Assembly: GCF_900094835.1 (NCBI RefSeq)
Contig: NZ_FMAO01000007.1
Coordinates: 31,154-95,153, forward strand
Direction: 5' to 3'
Origin: Weissella bombi
Lineage (GTDB): Bacteria > Bacillota > Bacilli > Lactobacillales > Lactobacillaceae
Length of the DNA stretch: 64,000 nt
Shown here in pieces: positions 36,297 to 46,217 of this stretch. The translations under genes were made by a program, and so were the position numbers. Every line of letters starts with the position of its first letter. Within the stretch, counting starts at the first letter, position 1. The notes below the pieces were generated by a model that saw only the letters and a list, made by a program, of their open reading frames with translations, had not been told where the DNA came from and searched no databases.

Positions 36297-36419
36297 CTAA
36301 AAACGTCTACGATTACGGTACTGTTTAATCACGCCATACAAACGTGACAGTAACTGTAATACTGTCATAATTAGAGAAATTTTCTCCAACAAGCCAAGCT
36401 TGCCATCTTTTCTTTTCAT
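36297..36419 (-). CDS. 40-residue basic peptide, first gene of the AmaP operon
   Basis: MKRKDGKLGLLEKISLIMTV at the start and a strongly basic C-terminus (IKQYRNRRRF). It has a GAGGAGA site at the right spacing. A mildly hydrophobic middle suggests a membrane-associated helix. It precedes the 44-residue peptide and amaP. No homology is claimed. Confidence 0.5.
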   Translation of the reverse strand: MKRKDGKLGLLEKISLIMTVLQLLSRLYGVIKQYRNRRRF

Positions 36420-36481
36420 AAGTTCTCCTCAATCTATATAAAACAAATAATGACAATCACTTCACCCCTGATTACAAGGCC

Positions 36482-36510
36482 ATGTTATCACGTAAAAATA
36501 CGATTATCAA
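36482..36510 (-). promoter_or_regulatory. promoter of the AmaP/Asp23 operon
   Basis: TTGATA (rc of 36505-36510), 17-base spacer, TAACAT (rc of 36482-36487), about 63 bases before the first ATG. No other feature was seen between 36511 and 36612. Confidence 0.6.
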
Positions 36511-36612
36511 TTAATTTGCTCAAAAAATAATAATTAATACGTTTTACTGTGGACTTATATATTGATTTTTTAATTTAAAAGCATTGAATTCATGTTGTTT
36601 AAACGCCACTAA

Positions 36613-36664
36613 ATAAAAAAATGCTGGTATACCAGTATTTTCATACTAGTAAACAAGCATTTCT
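36613..36664 (-). terminator. terminator of the TraX-family gene
   Basis: AAATGCT…TAGTA and TACTGGTA…AGCATTT form a bulged stem followed by TTTTTATT on the minus strand. Confidence 0.65.
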
Positions 36665-36679
36665 GTTTATCAAATTATT

Positions 36680-37474
36680 TTAAAATATAGCACTCAAAAA
36701 ATATATAATAATCAAATGAATGGGATAGAAATAGTAAAATAGATTTTTCTGCCACTTTTGACCATTACCACCACGCTGACCATTATATAGGTAAATAAAT
36801 GGCAACACTGTAATCATCATATATTCATCATCGAAGGTCAATGTTTGATATAGGGTTCCAACTTCAACTTGTCCAAAGTAACTCATCAAAGCATGCGCAA
36901 ACAAAAGTAGTGAAAATACGGTCACGCCGATACTAATTCTTTTAAAATTACCACGGAATAGATAAAAAATTAATCCCATTACTAATTCGTACGGTCCACC
37001 TTCGCTAATAATGATAAATGGTGTTATCACGATTAAAGCCATAATTAACATAAAATACTTCGAAAAGTTTAGGCGTTTAACAAACATCGTATCTAATATC
37101 CAAATCCATAGTAATACGAGTGCTAGTGTCATAAAAATATTCTGACCCTGTAAGAGATAAAAGACATCAAATTGTTTCGTATAAGGATTCAACGTGTTAA
37201 ACGTTACAACATTACGTACAATATTAATACCATACATTAATATTCCACCAATAAATAAACGCCAAAAATATTTTTTTCGACTATGCGTATAATAGAACCC
37301 CTCGATAATAAAAAACATAAACAACGGGGCAACAAAGCGTCCTAATAACGACACCCATAAAGGCAAATTTAAAACATCACCTAAATATATATTAATATGA
37401 TCAACCACCATGAAAATAATACCAATTATTTTCAAAGCAAACCCTGATAATCCGCTTTTCTTAATTTGTGTCAT
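36680..37474 (-). CDS. TraX-family membrane protein
   Basis: 264 residues, about eight membrane spans. The start KIIGIIFMVVDHINIYLGDV with the DHI motif, and FVAPLFMFFIIEGFYYTHSRKKYFWRLFIGGILMYG, identify the TraX family. In F plasmid TraX acetylates pilin; chromosomal copies in Firmicutes are probably membrane acyltransferases of unknown target. No conjugation genes are present here. It ends at its own terminator. Confidence 0.82.
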   Translation of the reverse strand: MTQIKKSGLSGFALKIIGIIFMVVDHINIYLGDVLNLPLWVSLLGRFVAPLFMFFIIEGFYYTHSRKKYFWRLFIGGILMYGINIVRNVVTFNTLNPYTKQFDVFYLLQGQNIFMTLALVLLWIWILDTMFVKRLNFSKYFMLIMALIVITPFIIISEGGPYELVMGLIFYLFRGNFKRISIGVTVFSLLLFAHALMSYFGQVEVGTLYQTLTFDDEYMMITVLPFIYLYNGQRGGNGQKWQKNLFYYFYPIHLIIIYFLSAIF

Positions 37475-37591
37475 TTTATTTTACCTCAAATTTCTTTCAA
37501 CCTATTTGAAACTATATAATACTATACGGCATATAACTAGGTCAAATAAAGTTAGATGAAATTTGAAAATAAATACTGTTTATATAATAGC

Positions 37592-38152
37592 TTACTGCAA
37601 AATTTTTAAGATATCGCGGCACACACTATCCTGGTAGACAGGTTGCTTTTGAAAGCTCTGGCGTTCTATTGTCACTGCTTGCATAGCCTGATCTGATGCA
37701 TTCTTCTGCATATCTTCCTGATTATTCGCAGCTTCATCACTCTTTGATAACATAATCAACAATGCATGATAATATCCTAAAAACCAACCATTGAAATATG
37801 GCATAATCAGATTTTCATACTGTAAAACATTGTCTTGATGTGCGACCACAGCGTGTGATTCCTCAGATAACATACTGATGACTTCTTTACCTAAACTGGT
37901 ATTTTTCTTATCAACCTCCGCCACGAATGGTACAAATTGATCATTAGCAATCTGCTCAACTTGATCAACCCAATGAGCTGGCTGTGCAGAAGGATCTACA
38001 CCAGAAGAAATTCCGATAATATATAAGTATGCTGCTTGAAAACCACGATGCATCCCCTGCACTAAAACAGGTTGCAATAATTCATCTAATTCATAGTTAT
38101 GACGTGTTTCGTTTAATAATTGCAGCTTTTCTGATAATTGTTCTTTTAACAT
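37592..38152 (-). CDS. hypothetical protein, 186 residues
   Basis: A soluble, mostly helical protein with no recognised domain. Features are the aromatic middle NLIMPYFNGWFLGYYHALLIMLSK and a glutamine-rich C-terminus. The frame opens at 38185, but GAGGATTAT places the start at 38152, and the ATG at 38185 overlaps a TATAAT-like promoter box. It has its own promoter right after the pepC terminator. The local codon use is ordinary. Confidence 0.65.
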   Translation of the reverse strand: MLKEQLSEKLQLLNETRHNYELDELLQPVLVQGMHRGFQAAYLYIIGISSGVDPSAQPAHWVDQVEQIANDQFVPFVAEVDKKNTSLGKEVISMLSEESHAVVAHQDNVLQYENLIMPYFNGWFLGYYHALLIMLSKSDEAANNQEDMQKNASDQAMQAVTIERQSFQKQPVYQDSVCRDILKILQ

Positions 38153-38194
38153 ATAATCCTCATTCAATATTATTTCGTTTTTCATTATAAACCA

Positions 38195-38232
38195 AAAGAG
38201 CCACTAATTTTTACATTAGTAGCTCTTTTTAA
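38195..38232. terminator. terminator of pepC (bidirectional)
   Basis: AAAAAGAGCTACTAATGT / ATTAGTGGCTCTTT with T-tails on both strands. Confidence 0.85.
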
Positions 38233-38255
38233 TAATCAGTAACCTAACAGCCTTA

Positions 38256-39590
38256 TTAAGCTAAGGCACCCATTGGATCCCAAGGTGCTAATTCTTTAGG
38301 TGTTGCATTTTCGTAAACATTACGTAATTCTTCTGGCAAATATTCTTTCTTAATAACCACTTGGTATGTGAATTCATCAAACCATTCATCAGACATAGTG
38401 AAGTATCCCTTGTGACCATTCTTGTCACCCCAAGAATTTTCAACCTTCCACTTAGTTGGTTGACCATCCACCAAGTCAACACCAGTCAAAACCATTGCGT
38501 GAGTCATTAATGAATCACCATAATCTAAGCGTTCTGCCTTTGTTAAGCTAAAGTCAATATCAAACAAGCTGTCTTCATCGTACAACTTAGTATCCATCAA
38601 ACCAGCAGTACGGTCTAGCTTAGGACCCATATCGACTCCAAACCAAACGTTCTCGCCAGCTGAAAGTTGCTTAATTGCCAATTCCTTAAACGTTGCCAAA
38701 TCAAGGTTCAAGTGCTTAACATCACGACCACCAACAACTGAACCCAACATCTTAACACCATATGTTTGGTTGTATGGCTTATCTTCAGTTGGCGCATTGA
38801 TAATTGAGATATATTCACTCAAATCCCAACCAATATACTTCTTAAAGAAATCTTGTGGTGTCATGTTTTGCTCACGGTGGAATTCACCATCTTTATCACG
38901 GAATGAAAAATCAAATGATAGTGGTGGTTCACCAAACGTTAGTGATAGCATGTGATAGTTTTCTTTATTCAATGCTTCAATCTTAGCATCAACGTCTGCT
39001 TCTGAAGCACCGCCATTAACTAATTTACGCAAAGCAATCGCATCCTTACGTAGCTTACTATTAAACAAACGGTTAAATTCAGCTGAATGTGATGATGCTT
39101 GTGACTCAGGGAATGCTGATTGTGGCACAACCCCATACTTCTCAATGATTGCAACGATCATATCCCATTGACCACCATCCTGTTGTGGTGTTGCCAAAAG
39201 AAAGCTTACTTCACGATCAGTTGTTGCTTTATCTGCAGTTGCAACAATATTATTGTAGAAATAATTTGCTTTTTCAAACTTGTCCCAGAAAAATGTGTAA
39301 CTTTGTGATAATTCAAAATCACCAGGCAAACCGTGAACTGCCTTCATGTCATGACGCATTGTATTCAATGCTGCAAACATCCAGCAACGACCTGACTGTA
39401 ATTGATTAGCAACTGGTGAGCTTTCCAGATCAATACTAAAAGTAGGTGTCAACTCACCCGCACGTTGATTGTCACGGGCTGACTTTAGAATACCATTAGT
39501 TGTTACTGCACCACGTAAAACGGCTGCTTTTGGTTGTTCATCAACAGACTTTTTAAATGCTGCTAATTGTTCTTGGGTAATTTCACTCAT
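38256..39590 (-). CDS. pepC: aminopeptidase C (bleomycin hydrolase family)
   Basis: 444 residues, a papain-like (C1B) cysteine aminopeptidase that forms hexamers in the cytoplasm. The active cysteine is Cys69 in QLQSGRCWMFAALN. The histidine is in DSLMTHAMVLTGV, and the asparagine in WKVENSWGDKNGHKGYF. It releases N-terminal amino acids from peptides and is part of the lactic acid bacterial proteolytic set. It is a single-gene unit with its own terminator. Confidence 0.96.
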   Translation of the reverse strand: MSEITQEQLAAFKKSVDEQPKAAVLRGAVTTNGILKSARDNQRAGELTPTFSIDLESSPVANQLQSGRCWMFAALNTMRHDMKAVHGLPGDFELSQSYTFFWDKFEKANYFYNNIVATADKATTDREVSFLLATPQQDGGQWDMIVAIIEKYGVVPQSAFPESQASSHSAEFNRLFNSKLRKDAIALRKLVNGGASEADVDAKIEALNKENYHMLSLTFGEPPLSFDFSFRDKDGEFHREQNMTPQDFFKKYIGWDLSEYISIINAPTEDKPYNQTYGVKMLGSVVGGRDVKHLNLDLATFKELAIKQLSAGENVWFGVDMGPKLDRTAGLMDTKLYDEDSLFDIDFSLTKAERLDYGDSLMTHAMVLTGVDLVDGQPTKWKVENSWGDKNGHKGYFTMSDEWFDEFTYQVVIKKEYLPEELRNVYENATPKELAPWDPMGALA

Positions 39591-39664
39591 TTTCTAACCA
39601 CCTTTTTCTCATAATTATTTAAGTTTAGCGCTTTAAAGGCTATTATGCAAGGTCAACTCTTTAA

Positions 39665-41341
39665 TTAAGATATGTTAATACGGTAAGCACGATAGACATA
39701 GCCTTTTGATTGTAAGTTACTTAATTCAACATTGAATACCTGATAACCTTCTGGTGTGACTTCTAAAATATTTGAAGCATCACCATTCTGGGCATTCAAA
39801 TAACCAAAGTCAATCAAGTAATTACCATTATCTAATAAACGAGTTGAACCAATTCTATCAGTATAATTAGCCTCTCCTAATGCTTGACCATACGACCAAA
39901 CTTCTTTAGCTGTCATATTTTTCAAATTAATCTTAATTTCACGCCCTGCTGAATATTTAGTAGACGTTTCCTTATCACCGTATGAAACAGCACTGTTGTT
40001 ATCATAAAATGAAATAACTTCTTGTCCGTTCTTTTGCGATCCTGGTATTACTCGTGCATCATGCTGACCACCATTAATCGTTGTACCATTTTCATATTTT
40101 AATACATACTTTTGCCACTCTTTTGGCCACTCTGCTTTTGGTTTACCTGACAATATCCACTTGGGTTTCATCGTCTTATAATCAAATTTCATAACCAAAT
40201 CTTGATGGCGTGACGAAATAATGATACTACCGTCACTTTTATCATAATTAATCGAGTTTTGATGTAACCAGTCAACTTGGCCGTCACTACGTTTAGTTGC
40301 ATTATAATGTGCATAAGTTGCATCAGGGAATATTTTCTTAAAATCAATCACACGTTCTGTCTTACCCGTCTTACGATTAATTTCAACCATAGTATCTTCA
40401 ATATATTTTGATCCGTCTGAAACCGTTGCTAATAAGTTGCCATTTGGTAGTTCAATCACATCATGATGTACAACGGTTGTTTCGCCATCATCCTTATTAG
40501 TTGATTTCAAATTTTCTGTTGATGAAGTTTTATTACTAAACTTATAATCACGATAAATTTTACCAACATAATTTGTTTCCACTAAATCGTTATACACTAG
40601 CTTACTGTTACTTTGCTTACGTAGAATCAATAAGTGACCATTTTTAAGGGTTTTGAATATATGTTGGTTATATTCCGTTGAATACCAACGAATTGCCCCA
40701 TCTGCGTCAATCGCAAACGGTTCCTTCGTTGTTCTTGTAAACACTGTTAAACCATTATTACCAATGGCCATTTGATTTTTACTTGCCATTTTCACATTAA
40801 TATTAACGGCCGCTAAAAGCTTAGGCAAAGGCGCCGTTTTAATAGTGATAACTTTTTCTTCAGTTTGACCATTTTGATTGGTAATTTTGAAAGTTACTTT
40901 ATTATCAGTGTCTGCATACAAACCAACAACATTAATTCGATGAGTTTTCGTTTGCTTATTAACAGTATTCGTAATAGATGTTTTTTCTGTTTTACCCGCT
41001 ACCGTATAACTTACTTTGGCTGGATTATCAGTTTTAAAGATAACAAGCGCAGTTAATGGGGAAGTCTGATATGGATTCGTCTTCACAAACATTTTATCAG
41101 TGGTATACTGATCATCTTTTGCTGCTTTATCGTAATTTTGTTCTAACTTTTTTTGTTCATCAATCAACTTATTATCTAACTTAATATCCAAATTATCTTT
41201 AATTTGTTCATCAGTTAATAATTTAGGATGATTATTACGATAAATTTTATGTCCCTTAATACCACCAATAGCAATGGCAATGACCACGATTACAACCGCT
41301 AATAGTTGCCACCATCTTTTTCGATTCCTTTTTTTGTTCAT
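39665..41341 (-). CDS. aryl-sulfate sulfotransferase-like membrane-anchored protein
   Basis: 558 residues. A basic start and one hydrophobic anchor (about 12-30) place the rest outside the cell. An N-terminal beta domain is followed by an arylsulfotransferase (ASST) propeller, with GHLLILRKQS, HHDVIELPNGNLLATVSDGS, WLHQNSINYDKSDGSIIISSRHQD and GGQHDARVI. ASST enzymes move sulfate between phenols. Homologues in lactic acid bacteria have no proven substrate. AAGGTGAT precedes ATG 41341; the frame upstream starts at GTG. Confidence 0.85.
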   Translation of the reverse strand: MNKKRNRKRWWQLLAVVIVVIAIAIGGIKGHKIYRNNHPKLLTDEQIKDNLDIKLDNKLIDEQKKLEQNYDKAAKDDQYTTDKMFVKTNPYQTSPLTALVIFKTDNPAKVSYTVAGKTEKTSITNTVNKQTKTHRINVVGLYADTDNKVTFKITNQNGQTEEKVITIKTAPLPKLLAAVNINVKMASKNQMAIGNNGLTVFTRTTKEPFAIDADGAIRWYSTEYNQHIFKTLKNGHLLILRKQSNSKLVYNDLVETNYVGKIYRDYKFSNKTSSTENLKSTNKDDGETTVVHHDVIELPNGNLLATVSDGSKYIEDTMVEINRKTGKTERVIDFKKIFPDATYAHYNATKRSDGQVDWLHQNSINYDKSDGSIIISSRHQDLVMKFDYKTMKPKWILSGKPKAEWPKEWQKYVLKYENGTTINGGQHDARVIPGSQKNGQEVISFYDNNSAVSYGDKETSTKYSAGREIKINLKNMTAKEVWSYGQALGEANYTDRIGSTRLLDNGNYLIDFGYLNAQNGDASNILEVTPEGYQVFNVELSNLQSKGYVYRAYRINIS

Positions 41342-41446
41342 ATGTATCACCTTATTAATGACCTACTAGTTAATATATAAATTATCGATTATTATACTTA
41401 AAATCAAGTGTTATTTAATAAAATTAGTTTTTTCTTATAAACACAT

Positions 41447-41485
41447 ACAAAAAGCACCTACTAATATAGTTTTAGTAGGCGCTCT
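41447..41485 (-). terminator. terminator of the ugp/MBL operon
   Basis: AGCGCCTACTA / TAGTAGGTGCT followed by TTTTTG on the minus strand. Confidence 0.75.
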
Positions 41486-41609
41486 TAAATCAAACGGACA
41501 TTCCATAATGACCGCTTAACCTTCTTAGGAGTAGAGTATCTAAATTTTACTTTAGATAATTAGGTAAATTTTTATGAGTATGGGTTATTGATTGGAATGG
41601 GCTTTCCTA

Positions 41610-41840
41610 TCAACAATTTATATAATAAAGCCTGTGACTTAAAAATAATATAAAGAAACATAAAATGAAACTTAACACAATAAAAAAGTGATCACGCTTT
41701 CCATATAGGAAAATATAATCACGATACATCATCTTTTTAAGAGTAGAAAACATGAATAAGATTGATGACTTATCCACAATTATAACATTAAAAATGATAA
41801 AAACAATAAAAAAATTGTAATCATTTTCTAATTTTGACAC
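41610..41840 (-). CDS. possible small membrane protein, 76 codons
   Basis: A GTG-started frame with three hydrophobic stretches (NFFIVFIIFNVIIV, then FSTLKKMM…YIFLYG, then FIVLSFILCFFILFLSH). It begins 6 bases after the MBL-fold gene and ends before the operon terminator, so it would be on the same message. The ribosome site (GAAGA) is weak. It may be only untranslated 3' sequence. Confidence 0.3.
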   Translation of the reverse strand: MSKLENDYNFFIVFIIFNVIIVDKSSILFMFSTLKKMMYRDYIFLYGKRDHFFIVLSFILCFFILFLSHRLYYINC

Positions 41841-41846
41841 GATAAA

Positions 41847-43052
41847 TTAATCTTCAAAAATCATTGGTTCATCTAAATGAGGTAAATTAGTTTTCAATCC
41901 TAGTTTTTGCAACGCCCGATTTTCTAACTCAGGTTTAAACGAATGCCATGGAACAGTCAGTTTTGCATTGACCGCAGCTGCAATTTTCAATAAATCGGTC
42001 TCCGTTGCATGCCCACTAGCTCCCATTAATTGTAGTGGAATATTACGAACTGTTAAATAGTTCTCTAAAATTGCATAACGACCGTCATAATCTCCTAACG
42101 GTTCGCCATTCATATGCAAATAAACAAAATTATTCATTTTATTCAAATCATTTAAATCATTGAATGAATTTTGAACAACATATTTATTCGGTTCTTGTTC
42201 AATTTCTGACCAAGATACATCAACAGCAATTTCATGCACATGTTTAGCCGTTTGATTTTTTAGAATCGTCGCGAACTCATGGTTCCAAACTAATTCACGT
42301 CCCATTTTGCGTGCTATCATTTGTAAACTAAACAGACGTTCAATATTACGTTGATATGGGTTGATAACAACTAACTCATTCGTCTGTTGTAGGACTTTTT
42401 CAAAATCCAATAATAAACTTGCTTCAGTTTCGCGATGTTGACTTTTGTTTTCAAAACTAAATTCAGTACCTTCAATGAAAAAAAGATCGGGCTGATTGTC
42501 ATGTAGTATTTTTGTCCAATAATCAACACGTTCAGAATGAGGACCATCATAGCGCACATCTCCACTATGTACAAATTCATGAAAGCCATCCTGAATGCGG
42601 AACATATACGCACCAGTTATATCATGATCCGATAAATAGGCTGTTACAGTCAACTCACCTACTTGCACAGGTTTTTCTGGGAATATAGGCTTCAAATTAG
42701 CTTTAGTTGCTGGTTCACTATTTAAAGATTGCAACGTTAAATACAATTGAATAGCCTCTGGGCTCATGTACACATCAACTGTGTCAGCCAAGTATTGTAA
42801 AGCGCCCATATGATCAATATGCAAATGTGAAATAAAAATAGCGTTATGCGTAAAATGCCCTTTTACCTCACTTAAGAAAAATTCAGGTATATTTGGTAAT
42901 TTTCTTTCAGTTAATAAGCTCTGCGTATCATCATTGGTCGGTCCAAAAGTAGTCCCAAAATCCATAACCACGCGGCTATCTTCACGTTCAAAGGCTACGA
43001 TGTTTCCCCCAATAGTGTCTAACCCTTGTAGTACACGAACAATCGTTTGCAT
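41847..43052 (-). CDS. MBL-fold metallo-hydrolase, RNase J-like
   Basis: 401 residues. The zinc motif is SHLHIDHMG near 75-83; VHSGDVRYDG and the late SGHATETDLL and VPWHSFKPE complete the metal and beta-CASP-like features. This is the RNase J / phosphodiesterase branch of the superfamily. Its first codon overlaps the ugpB stop (TAATG), so it is made together with the transporter. The location suggests it may act on an imported phosphodiester, but an RNA substrate is equally possible. Confidence 0.75.
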   Translation of the reverse strand: MQTIVRVLQGLDTIGGNIVAFEREDSRVVMDFGTTFGPTNDDTQSLLTERKLPNIPEFFLSEVKGHFTHNAIFISHLHIDHMGALQYLADTVDVYMSPEAIQLYLTLQSLNSEPATKANLKPIFPEKPVQVGELTVTAYLSDHDITGAYMFRIQDGFHEFVHSGDVRYDGPHSERVDYWTKILHDNQPDLFFIEGTEFSFENKSQHRETEASLLLDFEKVLQQTNELVVINPYQRNIERLFSLQMIARKMGRELVWNHEFATILKNQTAKHVHEIAVDVSWSEIEQEPNKYVVQNSFNDLNDLNKMNNFVYLHMNGEPLGDYDGRYAILENYLTVRNIPLQLMGASGHATETDLLKIAAAVNAKLTVPWHSFKPELENRALQKLGLKTNLPHLDEPMIFED

Positions 43053-44335
43053 TACTTATTATCCTTTATAATTTTAGTTGTTTGCTTATCTAACTTATTT
43101 AATGCATTATCTGGCTTGGTATCTTTGGTTAGCATACTGTCAATTGATTCTAGCATGTCGGTACGATACTCTTGATAACCAACAAATGAGGTGTCTGCAA
43201 AAGCTCCCGGCAATGAATCAGTAGCTGCTTTTGCAAGTGGATTCTTATCTAAGTAATTCTTGTAATCTTCTGACTTAACAGCCTTCTTTGTTACAGGAAT
43301 ATACCCAGTATCTTCTGCCCATTGTTCAGTCTGCTTATCTGAAATTAAGAACTTCATAAAAGCAAATGCGCCATCACTTTGCTTCTTATCAGCTTGTGAT
43401 GTCAAAACAAGGTTATTACCAGCTAACATTGAGCGTTGCTTACCTTGATACTCTGGCATAACTGCTGTTCCCCAATGTAGATTATCGGGTGCTGCCTTCT
43501 TTGTTGCTGTGATACCGGCTGAAGATAACATGTAAACCGCTGTTTTACCATTTACAAAACTAGTTGTCCCATAAATATCGGCACCAGCTGTCTTAGCAGT
43601 ACCATCCTTAACCATTGACATCAAATCATTCATAGCCTTCTTTGATTGTTTTGAAGCAACATTTACTTTACCAGACGGCGTGATTACTTGCTTACCTGCC
43701 GCTTTAGTCATTGCTTGCCATTCAGCATCGAATGATTGGTCATATCCCACAGCAGCAATCTTATGTGGCTTTAATGTTTCACCCATTTTTTTCACGTCAT
43801 CCCATGTTTTGGGAACTGATAGATTATATTTATCTAAAATATCTTTGTTATATGCCATCACACGTAATGAAGAAGAAAATGGCATTGAATAGTAGTGACC
43901 CTGATATTTTGATTGCTCCAAGAAACCGGGATAAATATTATTTAATTCTTCCTTTGACAACCCTTGCTTACTCTTTATTTGTGAATCAACATCTTGGACA
44001 ATACCATTTTTCTCATAATCTGGTACTTGTGTATATGTCGTTTGTGCCATAGTAGGTAAAGTTTTTGACTTTGCTCCGGCCATAATTTTTTGATTCAATG
44101 TTTTATAGTCACCCTGTGCAGTCCCAACAACCTTGTACTTTGATTGTGACTTATTAAATTCATTAATTTGCTTCTGTAATGCTTTTTGATAAGGACCTGA
44201 CATTGCGTGCCAGAAGGTAATTTTCACCGGCTTACTTGCCGCATCAACAGTCATAGGTAAAGCTGATGCTACACCTCCTGCTGTTAACAATGCTAGTGCT
44301 GAAGTTGCGATTGTCTTTGTCCACATCTTAGTCAT
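43052..44335 (-). CDS. ABC transporter substrate-binding protein (UgpB-like)
   Basis: 427 residues. A signal peptide ends near ALPMTVDAA; there is no lipobox cysteine, unlike most Gram-positive binding proteins. The mature start ITFWHAMSGPYQKALQKQINEFNKS is typical of glycerol-3-phosphate and glycerophosphodiester (UgpB) binding proteins, and the transporter order matches ugp. Sugars cannot be excluded. A strong hairpin lies between this gene and the permease gene upstream. Confidence 0.85.
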   Translation of the reverse strand: MTKMWTKTIATSALALLTAGGVASALPMTVDAASKPVKITFWHAMSGPYQKALQKQINEFNKSQSKYKVVGTAQGDYKTLNQKIMAGAKSKTLPTMAQTTYTQVPDYEKNGIVQDVDSQIKSKQGLSKEELNNIYPGFLEQSKYQGHYYSMPFSSSLRVMAYNKDILDKYNLSVPKTWDDVKKMGETLKPHKIAAVGYDQSFDAEWQAMTKAAGKQVITPSGKVNVASKQSKKAMNDLMSMVKDGTAKTAGADIYGTTSFVNGKTAVYMLSSAGITATKKAAPDNLHWGTAVMPEYQGKQRSMLAGNNLVLTSQADKKQSDGAFAFMKFLISDKQTEQWAEDTGYIPVTKKAVKSEDYKNYLDKNPLAKAATDSLPGAFADTSFVGYQEYRTDMLESIDSMLTKDTKPDNALNKLDKQTTKIIKDNK

Positions 44336-44423
44336 AAGATTCTCCCTTGTCTCTACTTCCTAGTCCTACTACCACCATTTCAAATACACTGTCCTATAAA
44401 AACCTAAAAGATTAATTTTTGAG

Positions 44424-44461
44424 CAGTTTACTACGATAATTAAAAATATCGCAGTAAACTA
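44424..44461 (-). terminator. intercistronic hairpin between the permease and binding-protein genes
   Basis: AGTTTACTGCGAT / ATCGTAGTAAACT with a tail of GCTCAAAAATTAA. It lacks a T-run directly after the stem, so it may stabilise or partly terminate the message. Confidence 0.55.
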
Positions 44462-44490
44462 CCCACAAATAAATGTGAGTAATTATATAA

Positions 44491-45306
44491 CTAGCCTTTT
44501 AAGCCACCATTAGCCACGCCAGCAATTACGTATTTATTCAAAAACAAATAAAGAATAACCATTGGCAAAATAACAAATGTTGATGCCGCCATCAATTCTG
44601 GGTAGCTAATACCAGACTCACTAGAAAATGCTTGCAATCCGACTGGTAACGTCCGCATTGATTCTGTGTTAGTTGCGATTAATGGCCACATAAATGCATT
44701 CCATGATCCGATAATCTGCAATAATCCAATCGTTGTGATAGCCGACTTAGCATTAGGTACCAAAATCCGCCACAAAAACTTCCAGTCACTAGCGCCGTCT
44801 ATCTTGGCAGCGTAATAAAGTTGATCTGGTACACTCATAAAACTCTGTCGTAATGTAAACACGGCAAAGAAACTAGCTAACCATGGAATAATTAATGCAC
44901 CATACGTATTAATTAATTTCATTTGTGATAAAGTAACAAAATTAGGAATAATTAGCATTTCTGCCGGGACCATCATCGTAGCAAGCAAAATACTAAAAAT
45001 AATCTTTTTACCACTAAAATTCAATTTTGCAAACGCAAACGATGCTAAAATTGCCGTAAATAACTGTCCAAAAGTTGTGACAACCGATACCAAAACTGAA
45101 TTTATCAAATATGTTGTAAATGGAGCTGCCTGCCAAGCAGCAACCCAATTATGCCATTGTAATTTTGCAGGCAACCAGGTAGGCGGTGTCTGCAATGATT
45201 CAAATCCAGTTTTGAAGGAAGTTGAAATCATCCAGAAAAACGGTAACAACATCGTTACTGCCCCAATTGTTAAGACGATGTAGATTGCTATCTTTTTTAT
45301 TCGCAT
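44491..45306 (-). CDS. ABC transporter permease (UgpE-like)
   Basis: 271 residues with six spans. The EAA loop is YYAAKIDGASDWKFLWRILVPNAKSAI. The frame opens at 45351, overlapping the upstream gene, but MRIKKIAIYIVLTIG at 45306 is the normal N-terminus of this family and lies 14 bases after the ugpA stop. It pairs with the 45321-46217 permease. Confidence 0.85.
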   Translation of the reverse strand: MRIKKIAIYIVLTIGAVTMLLPFFWMISTSFKTGFESLQTPPTWLPAKLQWHNWVAAWQAAPFTTYLINSVLVSVVTTFGQLFTAILASFAFAKLNFSGKKIIFSILLATMMVPAEMLIIPNFVTLSQMKLINTYGALIIPWLASFFAVFTLRQSFMSVPDQLYYAAKIDGASDWKFLWRILVPNAKSAITTIGLLQIIGSWNAFMWPLIATNTESMRTLPVGLQAFSSESGISYPELMAASTFVILPMVILYLFLNKYVIAGVANGGLKG

Positions 45307-45320
45307 CTGCCCACACTTTC

Positions 45321-46217
45321 CTAATAATGTACGTGGCGGCGACTCCACCAAGTTTGAAGCATTGTTACAACTAAAATCATAATAAATAGGATGACACCAC
45401 TGGCTGCCGCAATACCATAACGATTTTGTTCATAAAACATTCGATATAGATAATAAACAACTGTCATAGCTGAATTTCCTGGTCCCGGTTGCCCCCCAAA
45501 TAATGAGAATATTTCATCAAACACTTTGAAGGAACCAATAACTGCGTTGACTGTCACTAAAAAAGTCATTGGTGAAATCATTGGTAAAGTAATATTTTTA
45601 AATCTTTCCCATCCATTCGCACCATCGATAGTGGCAGCATCATACAAATGTTGATCAACATTACTTAATCCAACCAAGAAAAGTAAAATATTAAATCCTA
45701 ATCCTTTCCAAATCGCCAGAATAACTAATCCTGCCATCGCATAATGAGGATCATTCAACCAATCAATTGGCTGAATGCCAATAAAGCCAAGTAAGTAGTT
45801 AAGTAATCCTGCATCTTTGTTATAAATCCAGCGCCACACCATAGAAATGGCGACGATACTTGTTACAAATGGCAAAAAGTACACAGTCCGAAAGAAACCT
45901 GCCAAAAATTTAATCCGATATAGTAGTGAAGCAATAACTAATGACAATGCAACTTCAATTGGAACAACCCCAACTACAAAAACTAATGTATGCCATACGG
46001 CGTCATGGAAATTTTGATCTTCCCAAAGAAATTTAAAATTATCCCACCCGAGCGCGTTAACCTTATTGGTAAAAAAATTATAATCAGTATAAAAACTCAT
46101 CACAAAACTTTTAATGATAGGGTATAAATTAAAAATACCAATAATAATTAACATCGGAAGCAAGTACAACAACGCTTTTAAATTGTCACGCCAAGTTGGT
46201 TTGACGTTATTCATCAT
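45321..46217 (-). CDS. ABC transporter permease (UgpA-like)
   Basis: 298 residues, six spans. The coupling loop is LYDAATIDGANGWERFKNITLPMISPMTFL. An AAGGAGGTG site lies inside the end of the ATPase gene, and the ATG overlaps that stop by 4 bases, so translation is coupled. It forms the membrane channel with the next permease. Confidence 0.87.
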   Translation of the reverse strand: MMNNVKPTWRDNLKALLYLLPMLIIIGIFNLYPIIKSFVMSFYTDYNFFTNKVNALGWDNFKFLWEDQNFHDAVWHTLVFVVGVVPIEVALSLVIASLLYRIKFLAGFFRTVYFLPFVTSIVAISMVWRWIYNKDAGLLNYLLGFIGIQPIDWLNDPHYAMAGLVILAIWKGLGFNILLFLVGLSNVDQHLYDAATIDGANGWERFKNITLPMISPMTFLVTVNAVIGSFKVFDEIFSLFGGQPGPGNSAMTVVYYLYRMFYEQNRYGIAAASGVILFIMILVVTMLQTWWSRRHVHY

